Position numbers and translations under genes: made by a program. From NCBI RefSeq assembly GCF_017086445.1, contig NZ_CP070968.1, positions 3,162,001-3,226,000 on the forward strand: a stretch of 64,000 nucleotides of DNA. Reading direction: 5' to 3'. This DNA comes from Brevundimonas fontaquae. Lineage in GTDB: Bacteria > Pseudomonadota > Alphaproteobacteria > Caulobacterales > Caulobacteraceae. Each line of letters starts with the position of its first letter. Within the stretch, counting starts at the first letter, position 1. Below are positions 30,487 through 39,460 of the stretch, piece by piece. The notes under the pieces are model-generated. The model did not search any database and had not been told where the DNA came from. It saw only the letters and a list, made by a program, of their open reading frames with translations.

Positions 30487-31986
30487 TCAGCCCGTCTTCA
30501 TCATCCGGCGGCGCTCGACCGAGGACGGAATCCTCAAGGCTTCCCGATATTTGGCCACCGTGCGGCGGGCGATGTCGATGCCCGTTTCCTTCAGGATTTC
30601 CACGATCCGGTCGTCGGACAAAACGTCACCCTCAACCCCTTCGCTGTCGATCATGGATTTGATCTTGTGACGGACGGCTTCGGCCGAATGGGTCGATGCG
30701 CCATCCACCGACTGGATGGCGGCGGTGAAGAAGAATTTCAGCTCGAACACGCCCCGCGGCGTGGAGATGTATTTGTTCGAGGTGACGCGGCTGACGGTCG
30801 ATTCGTGCATGCCGATGGCGTCGGCGACGGTCTTCAGATTGAGCGGCCTCAGGAATTCGACGCCGAAGGCCAGGAAGGCGTCCTGCTGGCGCACGATCTC
30901 GGATGAGACCTTCAGAATGGTCTTGGCCCGCTGATCCAGCGACTTGACCAGCCAGTTGGCCTGGGCGGCGCAGTCGGCGACGAAGGTCTTTTCGGTGTCC
31001 GATCGCGCGCCGGCCTGAACCAAGCCGTGATAGCGCTTGTCCACCAACAGGCGCGGCAGGGTGTCGGCGTTCAGCTCGACCCGCCAGCCGCCGGCGGGAT
31101 CGGGCCGCACATGCACGTCGGGCACGACCGTCTGGGCCGGCTCGCCGCCGAAGCCTGCGCCCGGACGCGGCGTCAGGGCCCGCAGTTCGGCGATCATATC
31201 GGTCAAATCTTCGCCATCGACCTCGCAGATGCGGCGCAGGCCCGCCAGATCGCGCTTGGCCAGCAGGTCCAGATTGTCCAGCAGGGCCGCCATCGCCGGA
31301 TCGAACCGATTGCGCTCGATCAGCTGCAGCTTCAGGCATTCCGGCACCGACCGCGCCATGATCCCGGTCGGCTCGAAGCCGTGGCAAACGCTCAGCACCG
31401 CCTCGATCCGCTCCAGCGGCACGCCCAGCCGGTCAGCGAACTCGGTCAGTTCCCCGCGCAGATAACCGCCCTCGTCGGTCGCATCGATCAGGGTCAGGGC
31501 GATGCCGTGGTCGGCCGGCGACAGGCCCGCGCTCGACGCCTGGGCCTGAAGATGCTCCCACAGGGTCAGCTCGTGCGCGTCGGGCCGCTCGCCCTCGCCT
31601 TCGAACATCTGGCCGCCCTTGCCGGCGCTGGACCAGTCCGACAGCCCCGGCTGGGCCTCGTCGGTCATCCGGTCGCTGGTGCGCTCGCCCGGCGCGGCGT
31701 CGCCATAGACATCGTCCGAACCCGCATCCATGCCGGACACAGCCTCATGGCCGACCCCGTCGCCGAACGACATTTCACCGTCCGCTGTCGCCTCGACGCG
31801 CTCGACCGGCTCCGGCGTCTCGCCCTCCGGCTCCTCGCGTTGCAGCAGCGGATTGCGTTCCAGCTCGGCCTCGACGAAGTCTTCCAGCTCGAGGTTCGAC
31901 AGTTGCAGCAGCTTGATCGCCTGCTGCAGCTGGGGCGTGATGACCAGCCCCTGCCCCTGCCTGACCTCTAACCTTTGCCCGATCAC
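30487..31986 (-). CDS. rpoN: RNA polymerase sigma-54 factor
   Basis: A 499-residue sigma factor. Region I (RLEVRQGQGLVITPQLQQ, then AIKLLQLSN) binds enhancer proteins; an acidic region follows (residues 55-140), then the core-binding domain, a helix-turn-helix and the RpoN box ARRTVAKYRE near residue 473, which contacts the -24 element. The frame runs up to 32097, but the GTG at 31986 lies just before region I with GGAAG 9 bases upstream, so it is the likely start. It drives nitrogen-related and flagellar or stalk genes in Caulobacterales. Confidence 0.93.
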   Translation of the reverse strand: MIGQRLEVRQGQGLVITPQLQQAIKLLQLSNLELEDFVEAELERNPLLQREEPEGETPEPVERVEATADGEMSFGDGVGHEAVSGMDAGSDDVYGDAAPGERTSDRMTDEAQPGLSDWSSAGKGGQMFEGEGERPDAHELTLWEHLQAQASSAGLSPADHGIALTLIDATDEGGYLRGELTEFADRLGVPLERIEAVLSVCHGFEPTGIMARSVPECLKLQLIERNRFDPAMAALLDNLDLLAKRDLAGLRRICEVDGEDLTDMIAELRALTPRPGAGFGGEPAQTVVPDVHVRPDPAGGWRVELNADTLPRLLVDKRYHGLVQAGARSDTEKTFVADCAAQANWLVKSLDQRAKTILKVSSEIVRQQDAFLAFGVEFLRPLNLKTVADAIGMHESTVSRVTSNKYISTPRGVFELKFFFTAAIQSVDGASTHSAEAVRHKIKSMIDSEGVEGDVLSDDRIVEILKETGIDIARRTVAKYREALRIPSSVERRRMMKTG

Positions 31987-32100
31987 GTTCGAAATCTTCC
32001 CGCCCGGCCGCCGAGTGGCCCGGAACTTGCTGGGACAGAATGTCGCCGAACCGGTTAACGCGAGACGAACGGCGCGCGAGCCCGCATTCCCCAACACGTC

Positions 32101-32200
32101 ATCCTCGGGCTTGACCCGAGGATCGGATGTTCAGTCCGTAGTGCGATGACGTTGAAAGCGATGCCGCGGACCACCTGATCGTCGGGTCAGGCCCGAGGAT
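32101..32200. repeat. Pair of opposite copies of a CTCGGGCTTGACCCGA-type repeat
   Basis: ATCCTCGGG-CTTGA-CCCGAGGAT at 32101-32123 is a perfect inverted repeat. Bases 32181-32200 are the reverse complement of its first 20 bases with one mismatch. The two face each other across about 60 bases in the 248-base gap between lptB and rpoN, so they could also fold together. No gene was seen in the gap. Confidence 0.6.
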
Positions 32201-32234
32201 TACGGAGCGTAAGCAAGCGGCCGAAAGCGTCAGA

Positions 32235-33080
32235 TCAGATGTAGTTTTCGCCCAGATACACCCGGCGCACTTCGGCGTCGTGGATCGCCTCGTCGGACGT
32301 GCCTTCGAACAGCACCGCGCCGTTCGAGATGATCGACACACGGTCGGTGATGTCCAGGGTCTCGCGCACATTGTGGTCGGTGATCAGCACGCCGATGCCC
32401 TGGCTGGCCAGATAGCGGATCACGGTGCGGATGTCGGCGATGGCCAGGGGGTCGATGCCGGCGAAGGGTTCGTCCAGCAGCATGAAGGACGGCCGGCCGG
32501 CCAGCGCCCGCGCGATCTCCACCCGCCGACGCTCGCCGCCCGACAGCGCCGTCGCCCGCGCGTGGCGCAGATGGTCGATGTGCAGTTCGTTCAGCAGCCG
32601 GTCGGTCTCGGCGCGGATCTGGTCGCGCGGATAGTTCAGCTCGACCACCGCCTTGACGTTCTGCTCGACCGTCATGCCGCGAAAGATCGAGGCTTCCTGC
32701 GCCAGATAGCCCAGACCCATGCGACTGCGCTGATACATCGGCTGGCCGGTGATGTTCTCGCCGTCCAGCCAGATCGCGCCCGAATCCGGCGGGATCAGGC
32801 CGGTGATCATATAGAAGCAGGTGGTCTTGCCGGCTCCGTTGGGACCCAGCAGGCCCGCCACCTCGCCGCGCTGCACCGTCAGGGACACGTCGCGCACCAC
32901 CTGACGCTGGCCGAACGACCGGGCCAGGTTCATCACCCGCAGGCCCTTTTCCGCAGGCGCGGGCGCCACGGCGGCCGGTTGCGGCCGCTCGTCCAGGTTC
33001 AGGGCTGACAGTTCCTTGCGCGCCAAATGCTCAGGTCCGTGTGGCCAGACGGCCTCAGTTCGAGTTGGGATAGAAAACAC
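32235..33080 (-). CDS. lptB: LPS export ABC transporter ATP-binding protein
   Basis: A 281-residue ATPase with Walker A GPNGAGKTT (residues 79-87), signature LSGGERRR, Walker B FMLLDEP and switch His in ITDHNV. It powers LptFG in moving lipopolysaccharide to the LptA bridge. About 45 residues precede the ABC domain, Pro/Ala-rich, longer than the 241-residue E. coli protein. The start at 33080 overlaps lptA by 26 bases; no better ATG or GTG lies nearer the domain. Confidence 0.94.
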   Translation of the reverse strand: MFSIPTRTEAVWPHGPEHLARKELSALNLDERPQPAAVAPAPAEKGLRVMNLARSFGQRQVVRDVSLTVQRGEVAGLLGPNGAGKTTCFYMITGLIPPDSGAIWLDGENITGQPMYQRSRMGLGYLAQEASIFRGMTVEQNVKAVVELNYPRDQIRAETDRLLNELHIDHLRHARATALSGGERRRVEIARALAGRPSFMLLDEPFAGIDPLAIADIRTVIRYLASQGIGVLITDHNVRETLDITDRVSIISNGAVLFEGTSDEAIHDAEVRRVYLGENYI

Positions 33081-33561
33081 CCTGCACGCGGCTTCCGGCG
33101 GCGCCGCGCGGCGCGCCGTCCATGCGGGCGGTCTCGGTGTTGATGTTGTAGACCAGGCGCGAGCCGGTCAGGACGTTCTTGCCCTGGGTCAGGATGACGT
33201 TGCCCGTCACCACGATCTCGCCATTGCCCAGATTATAGACGGCGCGGTCGCCGCGCATCGACTGGTCAGGCGTCACGAAATAGACGGTTCCGCTGGCCTC
33301 GGCGCGTTGCAGATCGCCACCCTCGCCGCTGACCAGGGTCAGGGTGTCGGCGCGAAAGCGGTTGCCGCCCTGCGTCGCCTCGGCCCGGCCGCGCAGGATG
33401 ATGCGGTTGGGCGCATATTCGACCGAGTCCGCGCCATAGGCGACGGGCTGATTTGTCGCCTGGGCCCCGGCGCGAGATTGAGCATCGACCAGGGCCGGCA
33501 TGCCTACGACGGCCGCCGCCGCGATGACGGCCAGCGCCTTCGAAATCTTCGTCACGATCAT
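33055..33561 (-). CDS. lptA: LPS transport periplasmic protein
   Basis: A 168-residue OstA-like protein with an N-terminal signal peptide (cleavage near ALVDAQS). Repeated beta strands (VEYAPNRIILRGRAEA, YNLGNGEIVVTGNVIL) fit the jelly-roll that bridges the periplasm for LPS. Its start overlaps the lptC stop by 4 bases. Confidence 0.9.
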   Translation of the reverse strand: MIVTKISKALAVIAAAAVVGMPALVDAQSRAGAQATNQPVAYGADSVEYAPNRIILRGRAEATQGGNRFRADTLTLVSGEGGDLQRAEASGTVYFVTPDQSMRGDRAVYNLGNGEIVVTGNVILTQGKNVLTGSRLVYNINTETARMDGAPRGAAGSRVQGVFYPNSN

Positions 33562-34217
33562 CCGCCTGACCCCTTGGGCGTCAGAACGCCCTTCACCTTG
33601 TTGTCGCCTGCGCCGTCGAACACGACGCGCTGTCCCTGATCGTAGATCGCATAGGACGATGCGTTGATGGTTCCAATAGGGCCGGAACCCTGAACGCCCT
33701 TTGAACCGGTGACATTTCCGGTCGAGGTGTCGACCACCGCCTCAGGCGTGGTCAGGACAAAGCCCGTGCCCCCGTCCGAAATGCGCACGTTCGGACCGAT
33801 CGTCACCGTCTTTGCCTGCTCGTCATAGATGCCGCCGTCGGCGGTCAATTCGGTGACCTTGCGTCCGCCCAGATTCAGCTTCAGCGCCGGGCCGATCAGT
33901 TTGAACTTGCCGGTATCGGGATCGCGCACGGCGCCCTGCGCGCCGACGGTGAAGGCGCGGCCTTGTGCGTCCTGACCGTGGAATAGGGGGGCGTCCAGGC
34001 GGACCTCCTGGCTCTGGCTGGCCTTACGCTCAACACCCGACATGACGGTGCGGAACACGGTCCAGGTCAGGGCGCCGCCCGCCAGCACCAGGATGACGAT
34101 CGGCAGGACGCGGCGATAAAGCTTCACCCGCCGCGAGCGCGCACGCCAGCGCGCGCCGGCCAGGGCGACCCTGGCCTCGTCGGCCTCGATGCGGGACTGT
34201 TCGCCGTGTTCGGTCAA
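33558..34217 (-). CDS. lptC: LPS export system protein LptC
   Basis: A 219-residue bitopic protein: a basic N-terminus, a membrane helix at about residues 37-57 (LPIVILVLAGGALTWTVF), and a periplasmic jelly-roll with APLFHGQDAQGRAF and DGGIYDEQAKTVTIGPNVRI. It links LptBFG to LptA. Assignment rests on fold-like pattern and on the lptC-lptA-lptB order. Confidence 0.88.
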   Translation of the reverse strand: MTEHGEQSRIEADEARVALAGARWRARSRRVKLYRRVLPIVILVLAGGALTWTVFRTVMSGVERKASQSQEVRLDAPLFHGQDAQGRAFTVGAQGAVRDPDTGKFKLIGPALKLNLGGRKVTELTADGGIYDEQAKTVTIGPNVRISDGGTGFVLTTPEAVVDTSTGNVTGSKGVQGSGPIGTINASSYAIYDQGQRVVFDGAGDNKVKGVLTPKGSGG

Positions 34218-34224
34218 GCGCGCC

Positions 34225-34839
34225 TCAGCTGTGGGCGAAGATGTCGGTCTCGTCCCAGCCGGCCAGGTCGAGCGCCGACCGCGTCGGCAGGAAGTCGAAA
34301 CATTCAGCGGCCAAATCGGTTCGCCCTTCGCGCGCCAGCATCATGTCCAGCTTGGCTTTCGCCGCGTGCAGATACAGGACGTCCGACGCCGCATAGTCCA
34401 GCTGCGCCTGGCTCAGCGTCTCGGCGCCCCAGTCCGAGGACTGCTGCGCCTTGGACAGGTCCACGCCCACCGTCTCGCGCACCACATCCTTCAGCCCGTG
34501 CCGGTCGGTATAGGTGCGCGCCAGCTTGGAGGCGATCTTGGTGCAATAGACCGGCCGCGTCTCGACGCCGAGGTGCAGCAGGAACATGCCGATGTCGAAC
34601 CGGCCGAAGTGGAAGATCTTGGTCACCGCCGGATCGGTCAGCACCCGCTTCAGGTTCGGACAGTCATAGGCGGGCCGGTTCAGCCGCACGACATGGGCGT
34701 TTCCGTCGCCCGACGACAGCTGCACCACACACAGCGGATCGCGGCGGAAACGCAGGCCCATCGTCTCGGAATCGATGGCGACCTCGGACCCCAGGTCCAG
34801 ATCGTCGGGCAGATCGCCCTCATGCAGGTAAACGGTCAT
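34225..34839 (-). CDS. RNase D-like 3'-5' exonuclease
   Basis: A 204-residue single-domain DEDDy exonuclease: IDSETMGL carries the first Asp-Glu, FHFGRFDIGM the second Asp, and YAASDVLYL the Tyr and last Asp. The HRDC domains of full RNase D are absent, as in the short alphaproteobacterial homologues. Substrate probably RNA. It is 7 bases upstream of lptC, the usual arrangement in this group. Confidence 0.88.
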   Translation of the reverse strand: MTVYLHEGDLPDDLDLGSEVAIDSETMGLRFRRDPLCVVQLSSGDGNAHVVRLNRPAYDCPNLKRVLTDPAVTKIFHFGRFDIGMFLLHLGVETRPVYCTKIASKLARTYTDRHGLKDVVRETVGVDLSKAQQSSDWGAETLSQAQLDYAASDVLYLHAAKAKLDMMLAREGRTDLAAECFDFLPTRSALDLAGWDETDIFAHS

Positions 34840-34919
34840 GCTCAGGCTCTTACACGGCGAACGCGGCGCGCGAAACGGCCTACAGCAATGCTAAGCGCCG
34901 CGCCTCGCAATCACGAAAC

Positions 34920-34960
34920 GGCCTCAAGTAGTCGAGCGCCGAGCGCGAGACGATAGGCCC
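34920..34960. repeat. Intergenic inverted repeat, copy 2 (GGCCTATCG ... TTGAGGCC type)
   Basis: GGCCTCAAG at 34920-34928 and CGATAGGCCC at 34951-34960 repeat the outer words of the element at 18367-18398 around a different GC-rich core. It lies between the RNase D-like gene and tRNA-Leu. Confidence 0.55.
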
Positions 34961-35000
34961 AAAACAAAGAAAGCGCCGCACCGTTTGGTGCGACGCTTTC
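34961..35000 (-). terminator. Intrinsic terminator of tRNA-Leu
   Basis: On the minus strand, 14-base arms (35000-34987 and 34982-34969, one G-T pair) form a stem with a 4-base loop, followed by TTTGTTTT. It begins 8 bases after the tRNA 3' end. Confidence 0.85.
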
Positions 35001-35007
35001 TGAAAGA

Positions 35008-35094
<87 letters not shown>

Positions 35095-35176
35095 CCCGTC
35101 GGCAGCGCCTTGCGGCGTTTCCATCGGGAAGGCGCGGACCTCTAAGGGAGGCTCCGGGCGGGGTCAACAAGGATTT

Positions 35177-35211
35177 TTCGCCTTTGCGAGATTTCTTGCG
35201 TGAAAGGCGAA
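35177..35211. repeat. Inverted repeat downstream of the beta-lactamase gene
   Basis: TTCGCCTTT (35177-35185) and AAAGGCGAA (35203-35211) are exact complements around a 17-base centre. It lies 25 bases past the beta-lactamase stop and may be its terminator, although no T-run follows on that strand. Confidence 0.4.
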
Positions 35212-35235
35212 CCCCATCACGGAAACGGCTGCAGA

Positions 35236-36141
35236 TCAGGTCGCCCAGCCGATCGCAATCTCGCCCAAGGTCTTGAGAACGGCCTCGTCCTCCGGCCTCG
35301 TGTCCTCCGCAAAGGCGGTCGTTTCGAAATAGCCGACCACGACGATCGGACTGCGCCCGCCGGGCGGAATCAGGACCGCGAGGTCGTTGGTCTTGTTGCC
35401 GACATTAGGCCGCATGCCGGTGCCGGTTTTGTCCAGGCCGCGCCAGCCGGACGGCAGGGCGGCGCGGATGCGGTTGCGTCCGCTCTCCGTCGCCTCCATC
35501 CAGCCGCCCAAACGATCACGGTCGGTGGAGTTCAAGACATCGCCCAATACGATGCGTCGGACCGTCTCGGCCATCGCCCTGGGGCTGGTGCTGTTTTCCT
35601 GCGTGCCGGGCGGAATGACGTTGATGTCTGGTTCGTAGCCGTCGATCCGACTGGTGGCGTCGCCGATGTCGCGCCAGAACCGGGTCAAGGCCTCCGGCCC
35701 GCCCAACCGGCGCATCAGGACATTGGCCGCTGCGTTGTCGCTCGTGACCTGCACCGCTTCAGCGAGCGTCAGAATGGGCAGGGCGCCCTTGTCGAGATTA
35801 TCTTCCACCACCGGCGAATAGGCGACGATGTCGGCTCGACTGAACGCCAGAGGCTCGGCCAGATCCAGACGTCCTGCAGCGGCCTCTCGCAGCGCCATCG
35901 CCGCCAGCGACAGTTTGAACGTCGAGCAGTGGCAAAACCGCTCGTCGGCTCGCCAACCCAGGCTTCGTCCGGTGCCGGTATCCAGAACGAATGCGCCCAA
36001 TCGTTGGCCGGCGTGGCGTTCCAGTGCGCGAAGGCGCTCGGTCGGTTCGGCCTTGGCCTGCGATGCACAGGCTCCTGCGCCCAACAGGCCCGCGCTCAAT
36101 GACAGCGAAAGGGAGAAAGCACGGCGATCCATTATGGTCAT
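35236..36141 (-). CDS. Class A beta-lactamase
   Basis: A 301-residue serine beta-lactamase with all active-site marks: S73-T-F-K76 (Ambler 70-73), S134-D-N (130-132), E170 and N174 in EPDIN (166 and 170), and K238-T-G (234-236). It hydrolyses beta-lactams in the periplasm. The signal peptide (MDRRAFSLSLSL, to about residue 30) has a double arginine and could use Tat. A Cys precedes the active Ser, as in several carbapenemases, but the partner Cys at Ambler 238 is Gly here, so that disulfide cannot form. No ampR-type regulator is adjacent. Spectrum cannot be read from sequence alone. Confidence 0.93.
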   Translation of the reverse strand: MTIMDRRAFSLSLSLSAGLLGAGACASQAKAEPTERLRALERHAGQRLGAFVLDTGTGRSLGWRADERFCHCSTFKLSLAAMALREAAAGRLDLAEPLAFSRADIVAYSPVVEDNLDKGALPILTLAEAVQVTSDNAAANVLMRRLGGPEALTRFWRDIGDATSRIDGYEPDINVIPPGTQENSTSPRAMAETVRRIVLGDVLNSTDRDRLGGWMEATESGRNRIRAALPSGWRGLDKTGTGMRPNVGNKTNDLAVLIPPGGRSPIVVVGYFETTAFAEDTRPEDEAVLKTLGEIAIGWAT

Positions 36142-36255
36142 CTGTCTGATCCTCGTCTCGGCTCGCCCACTGGTCGTAGCAGGCGGCGCGACCTTAACGC
36201 CCGCTAAGCCTGATTTCTAACCCAGTCTTGAGGTGACAGCGGCTAGGGGAAAAGC

Positions 36256-37116
36256 ATGACGGAGCCGTCCCCGACCCTGCCGACGACCGAATACCGCGCC
36301 CCGGAACGTCGGGCGAAACCGCGCGCGCCGTTCCGCCAGAACCGCCGCGCTCACGAGCGGGTCACGATCCTGGGGCAACCGATGGATCTGGTGAAGCCGG
36401 AAGAGGTGCTGCACCACATTCAGCAGGCGGTGCGGCAGGGGGCAAAGAGCCTGATCGCCAACCACAATCTGCACAGCCTGTATCTGATGCAGAAGCGACC
36501 TGAACTCGGCGCCTTCTACGATAGGGCCGATCTGATCGAGGTCGATTCGACGCCGCTGCTGGCTTTCTCGCGCGCCCTGGGCCTGCACAGCCGGGGCTTT
36601 CACCGCTGCACCTATCTGGACTGGCGCGACCATTTCTGGAGCGTGGCGAACCGTGATGGCTGGCGTGTCCTGTCCGTCGGCGGCGCGCCCGGCGTCGGCG
36701 ACGAGACGGCCCGCCGGCTGAAGCTCCGCTATCCGGACGCCGACATCGCCATCCACCACGGCTTCTTCGACGCCCGGCCCGGTTCGTCAGAGAACGCCGC
36801 CGTCCTGGATCGGATCACGGCCTTTAAGCCCCACATCCTGTTCGTCGGCATGGGGATGCCGCGCCAGGAGCTCTGGATCGCCGAAAACTTCGAGCGCCTG
36901 CCTGATTGCGTCATCCTGTCGGTGGGCGCCGCCTTCGACTATGAGGCGGGGGTTCAAAGCGCGGCCCCGCGCTGGATGGGACGCGCCGGCATCGAATGGG
37001 CCTATCGCCTGCTGCACGATCCGAAACGGCTGTTCGTCCGCTACTGCGTCGAGCCCTGGACCCTCCTCCCGCTGGCCCTGCGCGATATCCGCCAGGCCAA
37101 GGGTCGCATCCGCTGA
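36256..37116 (+). CDS. WecG/TagA/CpsF-family glycosyltransferase
   Basis: A 286-residue GT26-type enzyme. After a basic 35-residue N-terminus come VTILGQPMDLV, ANHNLHSLYLM, DLIEVDSTPLL, and the strongest family mark GMGMPRQELWI near residue 200. Such enzymes transfer a sugar (often N-acetylmannosaminuronate or N-acetylmannosamine) to a lipid-linked precursor at the inner face of the membrane. AGGGG before ATG 36256 supports the start. Together with the export gene at 38598 it suggests a surface polysaccharide locus. Confidence 0.9.
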   Translation: MTEPSPTLPTTEYRAPERRAKPRAPFRQNRRAHERVTILGQPMDLVKPEEVLHHIQQAVRQGAKSLIANHNLHSLYLMQKRPELGAFYDRADLIEVDSTPLLAFSRALGLHSRGFHRCTYLDWRDHFWSVANRDGWRVLSVGGAPGVGDETARRLKLRYPDADIAIHHGFFDARPGSSENAAVLDRITAFKPHILFVGMGMPRQELWIAENFERLPDCVILSVGAAFDYEAGVQSAAPRWMGRAGIEWAYRLLHDPKRLFVRYCVEPWTLLPLALRDIRQAKGRIR

Positions 37117-37209
37117 TCACGTTATTCCTACTGGCCAGATAGATATTTATCGCCATGATCCCTCTGGCCCGGCGCGTGTTATCGACAGCGACGGAAACGG
37201 AAAACGGGG

Positions 37210-38547
37210 GTGCGCGTGCCGCAGCAGAATGGACCGCATGTCGCCATCGTCGGCGCGGGTTTCAGCGGTCTGCTGACCGCCGTCAATCTGCTGAAGGCCT
37301 CGCGCGACGTGCGCGTCACCCTGATCGAAAGGCGCGGCGTTTTCGGTCCCGGCACCGCCTATGACACCGGAAATCCCGGCCATCTGCTGAACGTCCGCCT
37401 GGACAATATGAGCGCCTTTCCCGACCAGCCCAGCCACCTCGCCGACTGGCTGGCCGAACAGCCGTCGTGGCGCGCGCAGGACGGCTTCATCACCCGCGGC
37501 GTCTATGGCGACTATCTTCAGGCCTTGCTGGACGAGGCGCTGGACGACGCCCCCGACCGACTGAACCTGATCGGCGCCGAGGCGCAATCCATCGATCGCC
37601 AGAACGATGGCTGGCGTATCCTGACCAGCGACGGAGAGGTCGCGGCCGATCAGGTCGTGCTGGCGCTGGGCAATCTGGAGCCCGCCTCGCCCCCCGGCGT
37701 CGAGGACGCGGTGCGCGCCTCCCCTGCCTATGTCGAAAACCCCTGGCGGTTCGATCCTCAGACGGCGCGCGACGCCCGCAATGTCCTGCTGATCGGTTCG
37801 GGCCTGACGATGGTGGATGCGGCCATCACCCTGCGCCGGCCCGGACGCCGCCTGACCGCCCTTTCGCGTCACGGCCTTTTGCCTCGCGCCCACGCGACCG
37901 TTCCGCCTACGCCCTATGTCGGCGCGTTTTCGGGCAGCCCGGCCGAAATCCTGCGTCAGATCCGCGCCGCGACAGCCGAGGCCGACTGGCGCGCCGTGTT
38001 CGACCGCCTGCGCCATTCCGCGCGCGACATTTGGCGCGGCTGGTCGCGGGTCGAGCGCGGCCGCTTCCTGCGCCATCTGCGCCCCCTGTGGGATGTGCAT
38101 CGCCACCGCCTGTCGCCCGGCCCGGCGCGCGACATTCATTCCATGCTGGCCGGCGGCGAACTGACGATCCTGGCCGGCAAGCTGACCGAGCTGAAGGCGA
38201 CCGACGTCATCGAGGTCTCGTGGCGTCCGCGCGGAAAGAAGCGCGCCATCAAGGAACGGTTCGATCTGGTCGTGAACTGCACCGGGCCGCTGGGCGTGAT
38301 CTCCAAGAGCACCGAACCGATGATCCGCGACATCCTGGACAAGGGTTACGGTCGCCCCGACCCCTTGGGCCTTGGGCTGCAGGTCGATGACGAGGGCGGT
38401 CTGCTGGACGGCGCAGGTGCCCCCGCGCGTGGTCTTCACGCCATCGGCCCCCTGACGCGCGGCGCCTTCTGGGAGATGACGGCCGTGCCCGACCTGCGCG
38501 GCCAGGCCCGCGATCTCGCCGCCCGTATCCTGTCGGACCGCCCCTAG
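37210..38547 (+). CDS. FAD/NAD(P)-binding oxidoreductase, uncharacterised
   Basis: A 445-residue protein starting at GTG 37210. The N-terminus HVAIVGAGFSGLLTAVNLL is an FAD-binding Rossmann motif; GPGTAYDTGNPGHLLNVR and a second nucleotide motif LLIGSGLTMVDAA mark the family that includes E. coli YdhS-like proteins (NAD_binding_9). Substrate unknown. No signal peptide. It follows the WecG-like gene by 93 bases on the same strand and precedes a polysaccharide export gene, so a part in polysaccharide modification is possible but unproven. Confidence 0.75.
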   Translation: MRVPQQNGPHVAIVGAGFSGLLTAVNLLKASRDVRVTLIERRGVFGPGTAYDTGNPGHLLNVRLDNMSAFPDQPSHLADWLAEQPSWRAQDGFITRGVYGDYLQALLDEALDDAPDRLNLIGAEAQSIDRQNDGWRILTSDGEVAADQVVLALGNLEPASPPGVEDAVRASPAYVENPWRFDPQTARDARNVLLIGSGLTMVDAAITLRRPGRRLTALSRHGLLPRAHATVPPTPYVGAFSGSPAEILRQIRAATAEADWRAVFDRLRHSARDIWRGWSRVERGRFLRHLRPLWDVHRHRLSPGPARDIHSMLAGGELTILAGKLTELKATDVIEVSWRPRGKKRAIKERFDLVVNCTGPLGVISKSTEPMIRDILDKGYGRPDPLGLGLQVDDEGGLLDGAGAPARGLHAIGPLTRGAFWEMTAVPDLRGQARDLAARILSDRP

Positions 38548-38597
38548 ACCCGAACAACCGACACGTTTAGCCTTCACACCCGGAACGATCGGGGGCG

Positions 38598-39140
38598 ATG
38601 ACAGTGGGGGCAAGAAGAGGCATCGGCCTGCTGGTCGCGATCCTGTCGCTGGGCCTGACGGCCTTTGCGCCTCAGAGCGTGTCGGACTATCGCCTCGCCT
38701 CCGCAGACAAGGTGCGCATCGACGTCTTCGGCGAGGCAGCGCTGGGCGGCGAGTTCGTGATCGACGCCAATGGCCGGATCGCCCTGCCGCTGATCGGCGA
38801 GGTCCAGGCTGCGGGTCTGACGGGCGCCCAGCTTCAGGACGCCGTTGCTCAAGCCTTGAGCCAGGGCTATCTGAACCAGCCGCGCGTCACCGCCCAGGTC
38901 CTGACCTATCGGCCGATCTACATCCTGGGCGAGGTCAATCGGCCGGGAGAATACCCCTATCTGCCGGACCTGACGGTGCTGAACGCCGTGGCGACGGCCC
39001 AAGGCTTCACCTATCGCGCCAACACGCGCCGCGTCTTCGTGCGTCGCGCCGGATCACAGGTCGAAGAGGCCCAGCCGCTGACCGCCGATGCGCGTGTTTC
39101 GCCCGGCGACACTTTGCGGATCGGCGAACGCTACTTCTGA
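38598..39140 (+). CDS. Polysaccharide export protein, Wza/GumB type (short)
   Basis: A 180-residue protein with a signal peptide (ending near TAFAPQS), the Poly_export domain (YRLASADKVRIDVFGE, GRIALPLIGEVQAAGLTG) and one SLBB domain (YILGEVNRPGEYPY). It should form or assist the outer-membrane polysaccharide channel. No lipobox Cys is present, so it is a soluble or differently anchored member, shorter than Wza (about 380). Confidence 0.88.
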   Translation: MTVGARRGIGLLVAILSLGLTAFAPQSVSDYRLASADKVRIDVFGEAALGGEFVIDANGRIALPLIGEVQAAGLTGAQLQDAVAQALSQGYLNQPRVTAQVLTYRPIYILGEVNRPGEYPYLPDLTVLNAVATAQGFTYRANTRRVFVRRAGSQVEEAQPLTADARVSPGDTLRIGERYF

Positions 39141-39147
39141 CCCGCCG

Positions 39148-39450
39148 TCAGATCGGCATCGCCATGATTTCCTTATAGGCGGAAATCACCTGATCGCGGA
39201 CCGAGATCACCGTTTCCAGCGACGCCTCGGCCGAGCTCAGCGCCGTGACCACGTCGATCAGATTGCCCTGGCCCTGAACCGAGCGGGTCATCTGGGTTTC
39301 GGCCGCGCGCGACTGCTGGGTCATGTCGGTCATGGCGTTCTTGACCAGGTCGGCGAAGCCGCCGTCCCCGACGCCGGGCGCCTGGGCTGCTGTCGGCATG
39401 GCGCCGCCCTGAACGGCGGCATAGGCCTTGGCGGCCATCATCGGATTCAT
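39148..39450 (-). CDS. fliE: Flagellar hook-basal body protein FliE
   Basis: A 100-residue rod/MS-ring junction protein: FADLVKNAMTDMTQQSRAAE and the C-terminal VVTALSSAEASLETVISVRDQVISAYKEIM are the conserved parts. It is the last gene of flgB-flgC-fliE, 10 bases after flgC. Confidence 0.95.
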   Translation of the reverse strand: MNPMMAAKAYAAVQGGAMPTAAQAPGVGDGGFADLVKNAMTDMTQQSRAAETQMTRSVQGQGNLIDVVTALSSAEASLETVISVRDQVISAYKEIMAMPI

Positions 39451-39460
39451 GGCCTAGCCC

